This document shows, in pieces, positions 1 to 9,197 of a stretch of 64,000 nucleotides of DNA. Both the position numbers and the translations under genes were made by a program. The notes below the pieces were generated by a model. That model saw only the letters and a list, made by a program, of their open reading frames with translations, had not been told where the DNA came from and did not search any database. Position 1 is the stretch's first letter. The number at the start of each line of letters is the position of its first letter. Where the stretch lies: positions 434,001 to 498,000 of the forward strand of contig NZ_CBDDJA010000001.1 of assembly GCF_965229315.1 (NCBI RefSeq). Reading direction: 5' to 3'. The DNA is from Pelomonas sp965229315 (GTDB lineage Bacteria > Pseudomonadota > Gammaproteobacteria > Burkholderiales > Burkholderiaceae_C).

Positions 1-2
1 TG

Positions 3-1262
3 CGAGGCCGCGTCAACGCGGTGCTGATCGTCGAGGACAGCGGGGTGCAGCGCGCCCACCTGGCCGCCCTGCTGGACGTGCTGGGCGTGGCCTGCGTGCA
101 CCAGGCATCCAACGGTGCCGAGGCGCTGGCGCTGCTGGACACGCTGCATGAGATGCCCGACGCCATGGTCATCGACCTGCACATGCCGGTCATGGACGGC
201 GTGGAGCTGATCCAGCACTTGCAGGCGCGCGCGCTGAAGATCCCGGTCGTCGTCGCATCCACACGCGAGTCCACCCTGGTCACCGCGGTGCTGGAGATGG
301 CGCGCGCGCACGGCCTGCCGGTGTCGCGCGCGGCGCGCAAGCCGCTGACGCTGGAGGTGCTCAGCACCGCGCTGGCCGGCTGCCTGCAGGCGCCCGCCCC
401 CCGCGGCGCGCCGGGCCGGCACCCGCTCGCCAGCGTGGCGCCGTCGCGGCTGGCGCTGGCCATCGAGCGCGGCGCCATCCAGCCCCACTTCCAGCCCAAG
501 ATCGACGTGCGCAGCGGCCTGATCCGCGGCGTCGAGGCGCTGGCCCGCTGGACCGACGACATCGACGGCCCGGTGGCACCGGACCGCTTCATCCCGGTGG
601 CGGAGGCCGAGGGCCTGATCCACGCGCTGACGCTGTCCATCCTCAGGCAGGCCACGGCCCGCGTGGCGCAGTGGCAGGCCCGCGGGCTGACGCTGTCGGT
701 CGCGGTCAACCTGTCGCCCAAGCTGCTCGACTCCAGCAGCCTCGTCGGCGAGATCGGCGCCCTCATGCGCGAGGCCGGGCTGCGCCCCGAGCAGCTGGTG
801 CTGGAGGTCACCGAGAGCGCGCTGATCAGCTGCGAAGGCCTGTCCCTGGGCACGCTCGCGCGGCTGCGCATGGCGGGCTACGGCCTGTCCATCGACGACT
901 ACGGCACCGGCTTCTCGTCCATGCAGCAGCTCGCGCGCGCGCCCTTCAGCGAGCTGAAGATCGACCGCAGCTTCGTGAACGGCGCGCATGCCAACCCGCA
1001 ACTGCGCGTCATGCTGCAGTCGTCCATCGAGATGGCCTCCCGGCTGGGGCTGACCACCGTGGCCGAAGGCGTCGAGACGCTGGAGGACTGGGCCTGGCTG
1101 CACCGCTACGGCTGCGACATCTGCCAGGGCTGGCTGATCGGCCGCGCGCTCCCCGGCGATGACCTGCCGGCCTGGCTGCGCGACCACCAGACCCGCCTGC
1201 CCGTGCTGCGCGCCGCGCAAGCTCCCCGCCCTCCCGAAGGGCCACAACCGACTCCCTCATGA
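3..1262 (+). CDS. REC-EAL response regulator, probable c-di-GMP phosphodiesterase (5' end may lie outside the window)
   Basis: An N-terminal receiver domain (about residues 1-115; VIDLHMPVMDG holds the phospho-acceptor Asp) is followed by a complete EAL domain (about 140-390). The EAL domain keeps EALARW, the DDYGTGFSS loop, KIDRSF and EGVE, the metal- and substrate-binding motifs of active cyclic-di-GMP phosphodiesterases. There is no GGDEF domain. The likely role is phosphorylation-controlled hydrolysis of c-di-GMP in the cytoplasm. The frame is open to the left edge of the window; the first in-window start is GTG at 21, directly before the LIVEDSG strand of the receiver, so a start just upstream of the window is possible. 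Its TGA overlaps the ATG of cheB (ATGA), so the two are translationally coupled. Confidence 0.9.
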   Translation, partial: RGRVNAVLIVEDSGVQRAHLAALLDVLGVACVHQASNGAEALALLDTLHEMPDAMVIDLHMPVMDGVELIQHLQARALKIPVVVASTRESTLVTAVLEMARAHGLPVSRAARKPLTLEVLSTALAGCLQAPAPRGAPGRHPLASVAPSRLALAIERGAIQPHFQPKIDVRSGLIRGVEALARWTDDIDGPVAPDRFIPVAEAEGLIHALTLSILRQATARVAQWQARGLTLSVAVNLSPKLLDSSSLVGEIGALMREAGLRPEQLVLEVTESALISCEGLSLGTLARLRMAGYGLSIDDYGTGFSSMQQLARAPFSELKIDRSFVNGAHANPQLRVMLQSSIEMASRLGLTTVAEGVETLEDWAWLHRYGCDICQGWLIGRALPGDDLPAWLRDHQTRLPVLRAAQAPRPPEGPQPTPS

Positions 1263-2332
1263 AAACCATTCGAACCCTCGTCGTCGACGACTCGGCCGTC
1301 GTGCGCCAGGTCGTGAGCGGCCTGCTCGAGCGCGCGCCGGGCATCGAGGTCATTGCCGCCTGCGCCGACCCGCTGCTCGCGCGCGAGCGCATGCGGCTGA
1401 GCTGGCCCGACGTCATCGTGCTGGACGTGGAGATGCCGCGCATGGACGGCATCACCTTCCTGCGCCAGATCATGGAGGAGCGGCCGACGCCCGTCGTCAT
1501 CTGCTCCACGCTCACCGAGCAAGGCGCGCGCACCACCATCGAGGCGATGGCGGCAGGCGCCGTGGCCATCGTCACCAAGCCCAAGATCGGCCTGAAGGAC
1601 TTCCTGCTCGAGTCGGGCGATGAACTGGTGGCCGCCGTGCGGGCCGCGGCGCGTGCCAACGTGCGCCACCTGGCCGCCCGCGCGGCCGGGCCGCAGCAGG
1701 TGGCGCAGAAGCTCAACGCCGACGCCATCCTGCCCGCCGGCTCGCCGACGGCGATGGTCAAGACCACCGAGCGCATCGTCGCGATCGGCACGTCCACCGG
1801 CGGCACGCAGGCGCTCGAACAGGTGCTGACCGGGCTGCCCCGGGTGTGCCCGGGCATCGTCATCGTCCAGCACATGCCGGAGAAGTTCACCGCGGCCTTC
1901 GCGGCGCGGCTGGACAGCCTGTCCGAGATCACCGTCAAGGAGGCGGCCAGCGGCGACCGCGTCATGCCCGGCCGTGCGCTGATCGCGCCGGGCGGGCGGC
2001 ACCTGCTGCTCAAGCGCAGCGGTGCGCAGTACCACGTCGATGTCGTGGACGGGCCCCTCGTCAACCGCCACCGGCCGTCCGTGGACGTGCTCTTCCGCTC
2101 GGTGGCCCGCAGCGCCGGCGCGAACGCGCTGGGCATCATCATGACCGGCATGGGCGACGACGGCGCGGCGGGGCTGCTGGAGATGCGCCAGGCCGGCGCG
2201 CACACGCTGGCGCAGGACGAGGCCTCCTGCGTCGTCTTCGGCATGCCCAAGGAGGCCGTCAAGCGTGGCGCGGTGATGCGCCAGGTGCCGCTGGGGCAGA
2301 TCGGCGCCGAGATTTCGGCGCTGCGCCGCTAG
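1259..2332 (+). CDS. cheB: Chemotaxis protein-glutamate methylesterase/glutaminase CheB
   Basis: 357 residues, the usual length for CheB. The receiver domain occupies about residues 1-120 with the acceptor Asp in VLDVEMPRMDG. The methylesterase domain (about 170-355) keeps the catalytic Ser in GTSTGGTQ, the His in QHMPEKF and the Asp in GMGDDGA. By family knowledge it removes methyl groups from glutamates of chemoreceptors and deamidates glutamine, countering CheR. It overlaps the preceding REC-EAL gene by four bases, so chemotaxis adaptation and c-di-GMP turnover are probably co-expressed here. Other che genes would lie to the left of the window. The following gene is on the opposite strand and its stop is only about 10 bases away. 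Confidence 0.95.
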   Translation: MKTIRTLVVDDSAVVRQVVSGLLERAPGIEVIAACADPLLARERMRLSWPDVIVLDVEMPRMDGITFLRQIMEERPTPVVICSTLTEQGARTTIEAMAAGAVAIVTKPKIGLKDFLLESGDELVAAVRAAARANVRHLAARAAGPQQVAQKLNADAILPAGSPTAMVKTTERIVAIGTSTGGTQALEQVLTGLPRVCPGIVIVQHMPEKFTAAFAARLDSLSEITVKEAASGDRVMPGRALIAPGGRHLLLKRSGAQYHVDVVDGPLVNRHRPSVDVLFRSVARSAGANALGIIMTGMGDDGAAGLLEMRQAGAHTLAQDEASCVVFGMPKEAVKRGAVMRQVPLGQIGAEISALRR

Positions 2333-2341
2333 CGGCGGACT

Positions 2342-2980
2342 TCAGCGAACGGCGCCGCCCGCCACGGCACTCGCCACCGGCGCCTGGGCCGATGGCAGGT
2401 TGACAGCGGCGCCCTCGTTGACGGCCACCACCTGCCCGGCCTGCGGCAGCGCCAGGCGGTTGTCCACGGCGCGCACGCCCTGGGGCGCGCTGGCCAGCAC
2501 GCTGGCGCGCTCCTTGGCCGCGGCGTCCGGGGCCGGGCCTTCCAGGCGCACGACGCCATTGGACGTTTCCACGGTGATGCGCGAGGCGCGCAGCGCCGGG
2601 TCGACGGCGAGTGCGGCCTTGACCTTCACGCTGATGCCGGCATCGCTGAGGGCCGTGTTGACGCCAGCGACGGCGCCCTGCGAGGCATCGGCCACCACGG
2701 TGCCCGACTCGGCCAGCGTCTGGCCGGCCTCGCTGCCCACGGCACGCACGTTCGCCACGGTGTCGTCGAGCTGCGTGCCCACGCTGCGCGGGTCCTGCAG
2801 GCTCATGACGGCCACCACGGCGATCACCGCACCCAGGCCGAGCGCCAGCAGCCACGCGCCGACGCTGGAGCGCCTGCGCTCGACGACCACCGTGGTCGTT
2901 TCCTCGGCGCGCGGCGGCGCGCCGTAGGCCGGCAGGTATTTGTGCCAGCGGCTGGTGCCGGGGTTGCCTGCAGATCTCAT
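2342..2980 (-). CDS. BON domain protein with one N-terminal membrane anchor
   Basis: 212 residues. A short positively charged cytoplasmic N-terminus precedes a single membrane segment (about residues 43-62, rich in Ala/Leu/Val). A BON-like domain follows at about 125-195, with the pattern VKAALAVDPALRASRITVETSNG and a following Asn-rich turn. BON domains are found in OsmY and in secretin-associated or channel proteins and are thought to bind membranes. The start is supported by AGGAG eight bases upstream of the ATG. It stands alone, convergent with cheB and followed upstream by the phospholipase D lipoprotein on the same strand. Specific function unknown. Confidence 0.75.
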   Translation of the reverse strand: MRSAGNPGTSRWHKYLPAYGAPPRAEETTTVVVERRRSSVGAWLLALGLGAVIAVVAVMSLQDPRSVGTQLDDTVANVRAVGSEAGQTLAESGTVVADASQGAVAGVNTALSDAGISVKVKAALAVDPALRASRITVETSNGVVRLEGPAPDAAAKERASVLASAPQGVRAVDNRLALPQAGQVVAVNEGAAVNLPSAQAPVASAVAGGAVR

Positions 2981-3094
2981 GGCGGTCTCCTGGTCGGCGC
3001 AGCAGGTGCTGCGGTGCCGTCAGTCTGGCCGGCCGGCGGGCCGCCGCTCGTCAGCGGCGGCAGGTGCGCGCTGTAGGACAGGTGCCGGCGCGCC

Positions 3095-4522
3095 TCAGAG
3101 CAGCGGCTCCACCAGGCGCGCGAAGCCTTCGAGCATGCGCTGGCCCAGGCCGCGCCTGTCCCACTGCGCGGGGTCGATGCGCTGCGAGGCGGCCACGTCG
3201 CGGGCGAACAGCGCCTGCATCTCCTGGCCGAAGTCGTCGCCCAGCACGATGACGTCCATCTCCTGGTTGCCGACGATGCTGCGCCAGTCGAGGTTGCTCG
3301 AACCGACGCTGGAGAACACCCCGTCGATCACCGCGGTCTTGGCATGCATGACCGTCTGCGGCATCTCGTGGATCTGCACGCCGGCCTTCAGCATCTGCGC
3401 ATAGCGCGAGCGCGCGGCATGCAGCACCAGCGCCACGTCGCTCTGCCCCGGCAGCACCAGCGCGACCTGCACGCCGCGCTGCGCCGCGTCGCACAGCGCC
3501 TGCACCAGGTCGGGCCCCGGGGCGAAGTAGGCCATCGTCAGCTGCACGCTGCGCTGCGCGGCGTCGATGGCACGCAGCAGCGCGGTGTAGGTCGGGTTGA
3601 CGCCGTTGTCCGGCTTGCCGGCGACCAGCTTCACGACACGTTGGCCGGGCTCTTTCACACGCGGCGCCGGGTCAGGCGCCAGCTGGCCACTGCAACCCTG
3701 CTCCGCCCAGGACTCGCGGAACTGCGTCACCAACGCGGCGACGACCGGGCCGCGCAGCTCCACCTGCGTGTCGCGCCAGCCCTTGTCGGCGGCGGCGTCG
3801 CTGGGGGCGGCGCGCTTGCTGCGCCCGCTGCCGAACGACCCCTTGGCGTAGACGTTGCTGAGGTTGATGCCACCGGTGAAGGCCACGTCGCTGTCGGCGG
3901 CCAGCATCTTGCGATGGCTGCGTTCCAGCACGCCCCAGTGGCCGGGGCGCTCCAGCGGGTTCAGCGGGTTGAAGGCGCACACGGACACGCCGCCGTCGCG
4001 CAGGCGGTCGAAGAACGCGGCGTCGGTGCCGAACGAGCCGATGCTGTCGTACATCAGCGCCACCTGCACGCCCTGTGCCGCCTTGCTCAGCAGCAACTCG
4101 CCGACCTCGGCGGCCACGCCTTCGCCCTCGACGATGTAGAACTGCACCAGCAGGCGCTGCTTCGCCGCGCTGATGGCGGCCTTCATCGCCGCGAACGTGG
4201 CCGGGCCGTCCACCAGCAGCCGCGCCTGGTTGCCGCGCCACAGCTGCGCCTCGCCATCGGCCGCCAGCACGCCCAGGTGGCGCTGGAACAGCGCGCCGTT
4301 GCCCTCGTCGCTCACGCGCGCCAGCGCCTGGGCCTGCGCGGCCGCGCTCACGGGACCATCGCGGCCCTGCATCGTCACCTGTGCCGCCGTCTGGCGCGGC
4401 GGCAGCGGCCGCACCTGCGCATCGCGCTCGGGCAGCGAGCTGCACGCCACGCTCGCCAGCATCAGCAGCGCCACCCCTGTCCGCGACAGCCCGGCACGCA
4501 GCCGGCCGCGAGATTGATCCAT
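3095..4522 (-). CDS. Phospholipase D / cardiolipin synthase-like lipoprotein
   Basis: A PLD superfamily enzyme with two catalytic HKD half-sites. The first is HRKMLAADSD followed by GGIN, the second HAKTAVIDG followed by GSSNLD. This paired arrangement is typical of cardiolipin synthases and related phosphatidyltransferases. The start is placed at MDQSRGR because it is preceded by a G-rich Shine-Dalgarno and gives a lipoprotein signal peptide with lipobox LASVAC. The mature protein is thus predicted to be lipid-anchored at the periplasmic face of an envelope membrane. An in-frame start 24 bases upstream (4546) is possible but less likely. The closest function is phosphatidyl transfer or hydrolysis; the exact substrate cannot be read from sequence. 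Confidence 0.85.
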   Translation of the reverse strand: MDQSRGRLRAGLSRTGVALLMLASVACSSLPERDAQVRPLPPRQTAAQVTMQGRDGPVSAAAQAQALARVSDEGNGALFQRHLGVLAADGEAQLWRGNQARLLVDGPATFAAMKAAISAAKQRLLVQFYIVEGEGVAAEVGELLLSKAAQGVQVALMYDSIGSFGTDAAFFDRLRDGGVSVCAFNPLNPLERPGHWGVLERSHRKMLAADSDVAFTGGINLSNVYAKGSFGSGRSKRAAPSDAAADKGWRDTQVELRGPVVAALVTQFRESWAEQGCSGQLAPDPAPRVKEPGQRVVKLVAGKPDNGVNPTYTALLRAIDAAQRSVQLTMAYFAPGPDLVQALCDAAQRGVQVALVLPGQSDVALVLHAARSRYAQMLKAGVQIHEMPQTVMHAKTAVIDGVFSSVGSSNLDWRSIVGNQEMDVIVLGDDFGQEMQALFARDVAASQRIDPAQWDRRGLGQRMLEGFARLVEPLL

Positions 4523-4573
4523 GAAGTCCCCCCGTCGATGCGGCACCCCGGCAAACGACGTGCCCGCATCGCC

Positions 4574-5710
4574 TCAGCGGCGCTGGATGCCGAGCAGCAG
4601 CGCCAGGCCCGGCACGCGCCGCAGGCCGACGTAGGCGATGCCGCAGCTCGCGAAGGTCAGCGCGACCAGCAGCACGGCTTCCAGCCCCCAGGGCAGGGCC
4701 AGCGGCTTGAGCGCCTGGGTCAGCAGCACGATGACGCTCTGGTGCAGGATGTAGAAGCAGAACACCGCCGCGCTGGCCTGGCGCAGCCGCGGCGACTCGC
4801 GCGGGAAGGCGCGCTGCGCCCAGCCGCAGGCCGCGACGATGGCCCACCCGCTCATGCCGGCCCACAGCACGCGCTGCGCCACCAGTACCGACGTGGGCGG
4901 CGGCGTGTCGGCGTAATGCGTGAAGTAGGCGATCAGCAGCGCCCAGCCGGCCAGCGCCGCCGCGAGCGCGGCCCAGCGCAGCTTCAGCGCCGCGGGCCAC
5001 AGCGCCTCGGCCAGCGGCGTGCGGCTCAGCCAGCCCAGCGCGAACAGCCAGCCGTACTGCAGGTGGTTGTAGAGGTCATGCACGAAGTTGTGCGTGCTCG
5101 GGTGATGCGGGAACACGAGGATTCGCGCCAGCACCAGCGGCACCGCCGGCAACAGCAGCCACGCCCACACCGGCAGGTGCACGGCGCGCGGCTTGAAGCG
5201 CAGCGCGGCCGACAGCAGCACGCCCAGCGCCGCGTACAGCCACAGGTAGGGCAGGAACCACAGGTGGTTCCATGTGGGTACCGTCATGCAGTCGTTGCCG
5301 CGGCAGTACTTGCCGCCGTGCAGGTAGGCCTGCCAGAAGTCCAGGTAGCCGCCGTCGCCCGGCAACTGCGCCGGCACCTTGGTCAGCACCTCGAAGTAGG
5401 CCTGCGGCGTGACGATGACCGCCATGCCGAACAGCAGCGGCAGCAGCAGGCGCAGCGAGCGGTCCTTCAGCGCGCCGAGCGCGCCGCGCTTGGCGGCCAG
5501 CCCCTGGCAGGCCGCGCCGGCGATGAGGAACAGCAGCCCCAGCCGCCACGGCGCGGTGAGCAGCATGAAGGGCTCCAGCGCGCTGCTGGCCGCCGGGCTC
5601 TTCACGTGCCAGTCCCAGGTCACGTAGTACATGCCCACGTGGTACGGGATCAGCAGCGCGAAGGCGGCGACGCGCAGGCCGTCGAGGAAAGGCAGGCGTT
5701 GTGCGGTCAT
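4574..5710 (-). CDS. Acyltransferase family 3 membrane protein (OpgC-like)
   Basis: About 378 residues with roughly ten hydrophobic segments. The N-terminus, RLPFLDGLRVAAF followed by YHVGM, matches the acyltransferase-3 fold, in which an early Arg and His lie in the active site. The family transfers acyl groups, often acetyl or succinyl, to extracytoplasmic glycans. The overall look (FLDGLR start, long central loop with FVHDLYNHLQYGWLF) is close to OpgC/MdoC-like glucan modification proteins, but no glucan synthase genes are nearby. ATG at 5710 is preferred; a GTG two codons upstream (5716) is possible. It is downstream of the LytS/LytTR pair on the same strand with about 60 bases between. 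Confidence 0.8.
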   Translation of the reverse strand: MTAQRLPFLDGLRVAAFALLIPYHVGMYYVTWDWHVKSPAASSALEPFMLLTAPWRLGLLFLIAGAACQGLAAKRGALGALKDRSLRLLLPLLFGMAVIVTPQAYFEVLTKVPAQLPGDGGYLDFWQAYLHGGKYCRGNDCMTVPTWNHLWFLPYLWLYAALGVLLSAALRFKPRAVHLPVWAWLLLPAVPLVLARILVFPHHPSTHNFVHDLYNHLQYGWLFALGWLSRTPLAEALWPAALKLRWAALAAALAGWALLIAYFTHYADTPPPTSVLVAQRVLWAGMSGWAIVAACGWAQRAFPRESPRLRQASAAVFCFYILHQSVIVLLTQALKPLALPWGLEAVLLVALTFASCGIAYVGLRRVPGLALLLGIQRR

Positions 5711-5770
5711 GGCCACCAGCGTCGCGGGCCGCGGCCCGGCGCGCGAGCACGGCGGGGCGAACCGCGTGGC

Positions 5771-6463
5771 TCAGGGGGCCAGTTGATCGAGCGTGCCGCG
5801 GTAGCCGCGCGACACGCGCAGCTTCTCGCCGCCGGTCAGCGTCAGCAGCGCCTCGCCACTGCCCAGGCGCTCGATGCGCACGACGTGCGCCGGGTTGACC
5901 GCATGGCTGCGGTGCACGCGCAGGAAGCGCGCCGCCCAGCCGGGGCGCGCGAGCGCGTCGGCCAGCGTGGCGCGCTCCAGCAGGCTGCGCGCCGGCAGGT
6001 GGAGCTCAACGTAGTTGTCCGCGGCGCCGATCCATTGCACGTCGGCCAGCGCCACGCGCTCGCCCTCCACCCAGTGCAGGCCCACCGGCGCGGCCGGCCG
6101 CGCGAGCTGCTCGCGCACGCGCCCGAGCGCGGCGGCCAGGCGCTCGGCCGTGTAGGGCTTGAGGAGGTAGTCCAGCGCGGCCAGTTCGAAGGCCTGCAGC
6201 GCATGCTCGGCATGGGCGGTGGAGAACACCACGCAGCGCACGCCCACCTCGCGCAGCGCGGCGGCCAGCTGCACGCCGCTGCCGCCGGGCATCTCGATGT
6301 CCAGCAGCGCCAGGTCCGGCGGCGCCGCCAGCGTGGCCACCAGCGCCAGCGCCGCGGGCGCGTCGGGCGCTTCCAGCAGTTCGGCCACGTCGGCCTCGGC
6401 GGCCAGCAGGCGGCGCAGCTTGGCGCGCGCGGCGGGTTCGTCGTCGACGATCAGCACGCGCAT
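5771..6463 (-). CDS. LytTR-family response regulator
   Basis: 230 residues. The receiver domain (about 1-120) starts MRVLIVDDEPAAR and carries the acceptor Asp in LLDIEMPGGSG. A LytTR DNA-binding domain follows (about 130-228), with the typical WIGAADNYVELHL strand and FLRVHRSHAVNPAHV. Proteins of this type (AlgR, LytR, YehT) bind direct repeats in promoters. The start lies inside the 3' end of the upstream histidine kinase gene (13-base overlap), which is strong evidence for co-translation and for a cognate pair. Targets are not evident; the adjacent acyltransferase gene is a candidate by position only. Confidence 0.93.
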   Translation of the reverse strand: MRVLIVDDEPAARAKLRRLLAAEADVAELLEAPDAPAALALVATLAAPPDLALLDIEMPGGSGVQLAAALREVGVRCVVFSTAHAEHALQAFELAALDYLLKPYTAERLAAALGRVREQLARPAAPVGLHWVEGERVALADVQWIGAADNYVELHLPARSLLERATLADALARPGWAARFLRVHRSHAVNPAHVVRIERLGSGEALLTLTGGEKLRVSRGYRGTLDQLAP

Positions 6464-7518
6464 GGCAGCTCCACGCGCAGCGTCATGCCGCCCCCGTCCG
6501 GCCCGAAGGCCAGCGTCGCTGCGTCGCCGTAGCGGCCTTGCAGCCGCTCGCGCAGGTTGCGCAGGCCCAGGCCACCGTCGGGATCGGGCGCGGCCTCGGG
6601 CACGGCCGTGTCACCGTGGTTGCTGACGACGAGCCGCAGCCGATCACCGACCCGCTCGGCACGCACGCTCACCGTCACACGGCCGCGGTGCCGCGCGACA
6701 TCGTGCTTGACGGCGTTCTCCACCGGGGCCAGCAGCAGCAGCGCCGGCAGCCGGCATTCACGCGCCGCGGCGTCGGCGTCGATCTGCACGACCAGGCGCT
6801 CGGGCCCGAAGCGGGCCTGCATCAGTTCGAGGAAGGGCTGCACCAGCGCCAGCTCCTCGTGCACCGTGTGCTCAACGCGCTGCTGGGCGGCCAGCGTCTG
6901 GCGCAGCAGGTCGGCCAGCCGGCACAGCAGCCGGTCGGCGCGCGCCACGTCCTCGTACATGACCGAGCTGATCAGGTTCAGCGTGTTGAACAGGAAGTGC
7001 GGCTGCACCTGGTCGGCCAGCCGCGCCAGGCGGGCCTCGGCCAGTTCGCGGCGGGCGCGGTCCAGCTCCTGTGCGCCCTGCGCGGCGGCGCGCGCCATCC
7101 AGATGCCGCGCGAGATCAGGCAGAAGCTGATGTAGGTCACCGCGTCCTTGCCGCCCTCGAACACCAGCAGCGTGGGCAGGTCGTCGGGCCGGTAGCCGAC
7201 ACCGACGAGGCCGTACACGAGCAGGCGCAGGCCGAACATGCCGCCGATGTGGGCGAGGCTGAAGGCCGGCAGGGCCAGCGCGTGCGCGGCGAGCTGGCGC
7301 GGCCAGGGCCGGCCACGCAGCGCACCGACGAGGGCGTGCAGGCCCAGCGCCAGCACGCCGATGACGGCCACGGAGCTGAACTCCCACAGGAACGGCTCCC
7401 ACGGCCGCGTGCCGCCGCCCAGGCGGTAGGCCTCCAGGGACGACGCGCTCAGCAGCAGGGCGACGACGGCCAGCAGCGCCAGGTAGGGCAGGCGCCAGCG
7501 GCGCAGCAGGATGGACAT
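6451..7518 (-). CDS. LytS/YehU-type sensor histidine kinase
   Basis: 355 residues with four or so membrane segments in the first 150, a coiled linker, and a His_kinase domain (PF06580 type). The phospho-acceptor His is in the QVQPHFLFNTLN block at about residue 175. The ATP-binding part keeps PVENAVKHD (N-box) and GLGLRNLRERL. This is the standard partner of LytTR regulators, and the regulator gene follows with overlap. Ligand unknown: the sensory part is purely membrane-embedded, without a recognisable periplasmic domain. Confidence 0.92.
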   Translation of the reverse strand: MSILLRRWRLPYLALLAVVALLLSASSLEAYRLGGGTRPWEPFLWEFSSVAVIGVLALGLHALVGALRGRPWPRQLAAHALALPAFSLAHIGGMFGLRLLVYGLVGVGYRPDDLPTLLVFEGGKDAVTYISFCLISRGIWMARAAAQGAQELDRARRELAEARLARLADQVQPHFLFNTLNLISSVMYEDVARADRLLCRLADLLRQTLAAQQRVEHTVHEELALVQPFLELMQARFGPERLVVQIDADAAARECRLPALLLLAPVENAVKHDVARHRGRVTVSVRAERVGDRLRLVVSNHGDTAVPEAAPDPDGGLGLRNLRERLQGRYGDAATLAFGPDGGGMTLRVELPCAC

Positions 7519-7588
7519 GCCGCGAGGTTAGCCCGCCCGCCGCGCGCGGCGGACGCGGCTCGCCCCGCGCGCCGTGCCGTTGGCCCCG

Positions 7589-7843
7589 TCAGCGGCCGGC
7601 GCGCGGCTTGGCGTCGCCGGCGCCGTGCTCGCCGCCCTTCACCAGGGCGCCGCGGCGGTCCGCGTCCAGGCCCGGGGTGGCCCGCAGGTCGGTGTCGACC
7701 TGGCCTTGCTGCAAGTCCTTCGCGGCGCGGCGCACCTGCGCATCCGGCTTGGGGTTGGTGTCGGCGGTCTGCGGGTCGCGTTCGTGCGGCAACGCCGGCC
7801 CCTGGGGCACGGCGGCACCGCGTGGCGTGGTGTGCTGGGTCAT
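7589..7843 (-). CDS. Small charged hypothetical protein (84 aa)
   Basis: An 84-residue reading frame beginning MTQHTTPRG and preceded by AGGACG at good Shine-Dalgarno distance. It lacks a signal peptide, membrane segment or cysteine. It is rich in Asp, Arg, Gly and Pro, and is probably disordered, with an acidic/basic middle (VRRAAKDLQQGQVDTD). The same frame extends far upstream without a stop, so the longer open frame is a GC-rich artefact antisense to the permease gene. It lies in the otherwise empty space between the LytS kinase and the divergent transporter operon. I recognise no domain. Confidence 0.55.
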   Translation of the reverse strand: MTQHTTPRGAAVPQGPALPHERDPQTADTNPKPDAQVRRAAKDLQQGQVDTDLRATPGLDADRRGALVKGGEHGAGDAKPRAGR

Positions 7844-8048
7844 GGCGGTCGTCCTGGGGTGGCTAGACCCCGACTGTGCGCAACGGCCCGAGCGCGCGGC
7901 ATCGTCCGGGCCGCCTTCGGGGTGTCGGCGGGCACCGACAGCGAACGGCGCGGCGTGCTGTCCTACAACGCGCACCGCCCGCGTCCGGGCTGCGAAGTCG
8001 CCGTTGCCGCAGAGCATCTGTCCATCCTGACGTTTTGCTGCCCTGCCC

Positions 8049-9197
8049 GTGTCCCAGGCCCTGCCCGCTGCACTGACTCCCCCTGCCGACGGCGACCACG
8101 CCGGCACGGGGTCGAGCGCGCGCTGGGAGGGCGAAGGCGCCCAGTGGCGCCTCGTGCTGGCCGGGGACTGGCACGAAGCCGGCGCGCAGATGCCGCCCCC
8201 GCCCGCCGGGCTGACGGTGGCGCAGGGCACGCGCGTGACCTTCGACAGCGCGGCCGTGTCGCACTGGCAGCCGTCGTTCGCGGCGGCGCTGTGGCAGGCG
8301 CTCGCGCCGCTGGCGCGCGGCGGCGTGGCCCTGGATCTGGCCGGCCTGCCGCGCGGCCTGCGTCCGCTGCTGGAACTGAGCCTGCCGCCCGCGGACGGCG
8401 CGCCGCAGAAGCGGCCGGCCGCCGACGCGGACGACGCGCGGCCGGACCCGGAGTGGCGCAAGACGCTGGTGTTCGTCGGCGACCTGCTGGGCGCGCTGGG
8501 CCGGCTGGTGCGCGGGCGCAGCGCCATGCGCCTGTCCGACCTGATGTGGCAGATCGAGCAGACCGGCCCGCGCAGCCTGCCCATCGTGCTGCTGGTCAGC
8601 TCGCTGGTGGCGCTCATCGTCGCGTACATGGGCGCGGAGCAACTCAAGCGCTTCGGCGCGCAGAGCTTCATCGCCTACCTGGTGACCATCGGCGTGGTGC
8701 GCGAGATCTCGGCGCTGGTGGTGGGCATCGTGCTGGCCGGCCGCGTGGGGGCGGCGTTCGCAGCGCAGATCGGCAGCATGCGCGCGGGCGAGGAGATCGA
8801 CGCGCTGACGACGCTGGGCGTGGACCCGGTCGAGCACCTGGTGCTGCCGCGCATGCTGGCGCTGCTCATCACCGGGCCGCTGCTGACCCTGTGCGCCGGC
8901 GTGGCCGGCCTGGGCGTGGGATGGGGCGTGGCCGTGATGCTGTACGACGTGCCGGCGACGGCCTACCTGTCGACCACGCGCGAGGCGCTGGAGATGGGCG
9001 ACCTGGCCATCGGCCTGTTCAAGGGCAGCGTGTACGCGATGCTCGTGGCGATGGCCGGCTGCCGGCAAGGCCTGAACGCCGGGCGCAGCGCGCAGGCCGT
9101 GGGCGAGGCGACGACGGCGGCTGTCGTGCAGGCCATCGTCTGGATGGTGGTCGCCGCGTCGACGCTGACCGTCATCTTCCAGCGCCTGGGCTGGTGA
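8049..9197 (+). CDS. MlaE/YrbE-family ABC transporter permease with N-terminal STAS-like region
   Basis: 382 residues. Residues about 125-380 form an MlaE permease: conserved GPRSLPIVLL, a central GRVGAAFAAQIGSMRAGEEIDAL motif and DPVEHLVLPRML, with five or six membrane segments. The first ~110 residues resemble a STAS domain (VTFDSAAVSHW then LDLAGLPRGLRPLLEL), suggesting that the function of separate MlaB is fused onto the permease. The start is GTG; no strong Shine-Dalgarno is visible, so the exact N-terminus is uncertain. The TGA overlaps the ATG of the ATPase gene. Together with the next three genes it should form an inner-membrane complex moving phospholipid or another hydrophobic molecule between membranes. 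Confidence 0.92.
   Translation: MSQALPAALTPPADGDHAGTGSSARWEGEGAQWRLVLAGDWHEAGAQMPPPPAGLTVAQGTRVTFDSAAVSHWQPSFAAALWQALAPLARGGVALDLAGLPRGLRPLLELSLPPADGAPQKRPAADADDARPDPEWRKTLVFVGDLLGALGRLVRGRSAMRLSDLMWQIEQTGPRSLPIVLLVSSLVALIVAYMGAEQLKRFGAQSFIAYLVTIGVVREISALVVGIVLAGRVGAAFAAQIGSMRAGEEIDALTTLGVDPVEHLVLPRMLALLITGPLLTLCAGVAGLGVGWGVAVMLYDVPATAYLSTTREALEMGDLAIGLFKGSVYAMLVAMAGCRQGLNAGRSAQAVGEATTAAVVQAIVWMVVAASTLTVIFQRLGW

Noticed and set aside
3344..6532. A 1062-codon open frame on the plus strand
   Set aside because: It runs antisense across three well-supported minus-strand genes and is a composition artefact of about 70% G+C DNA.
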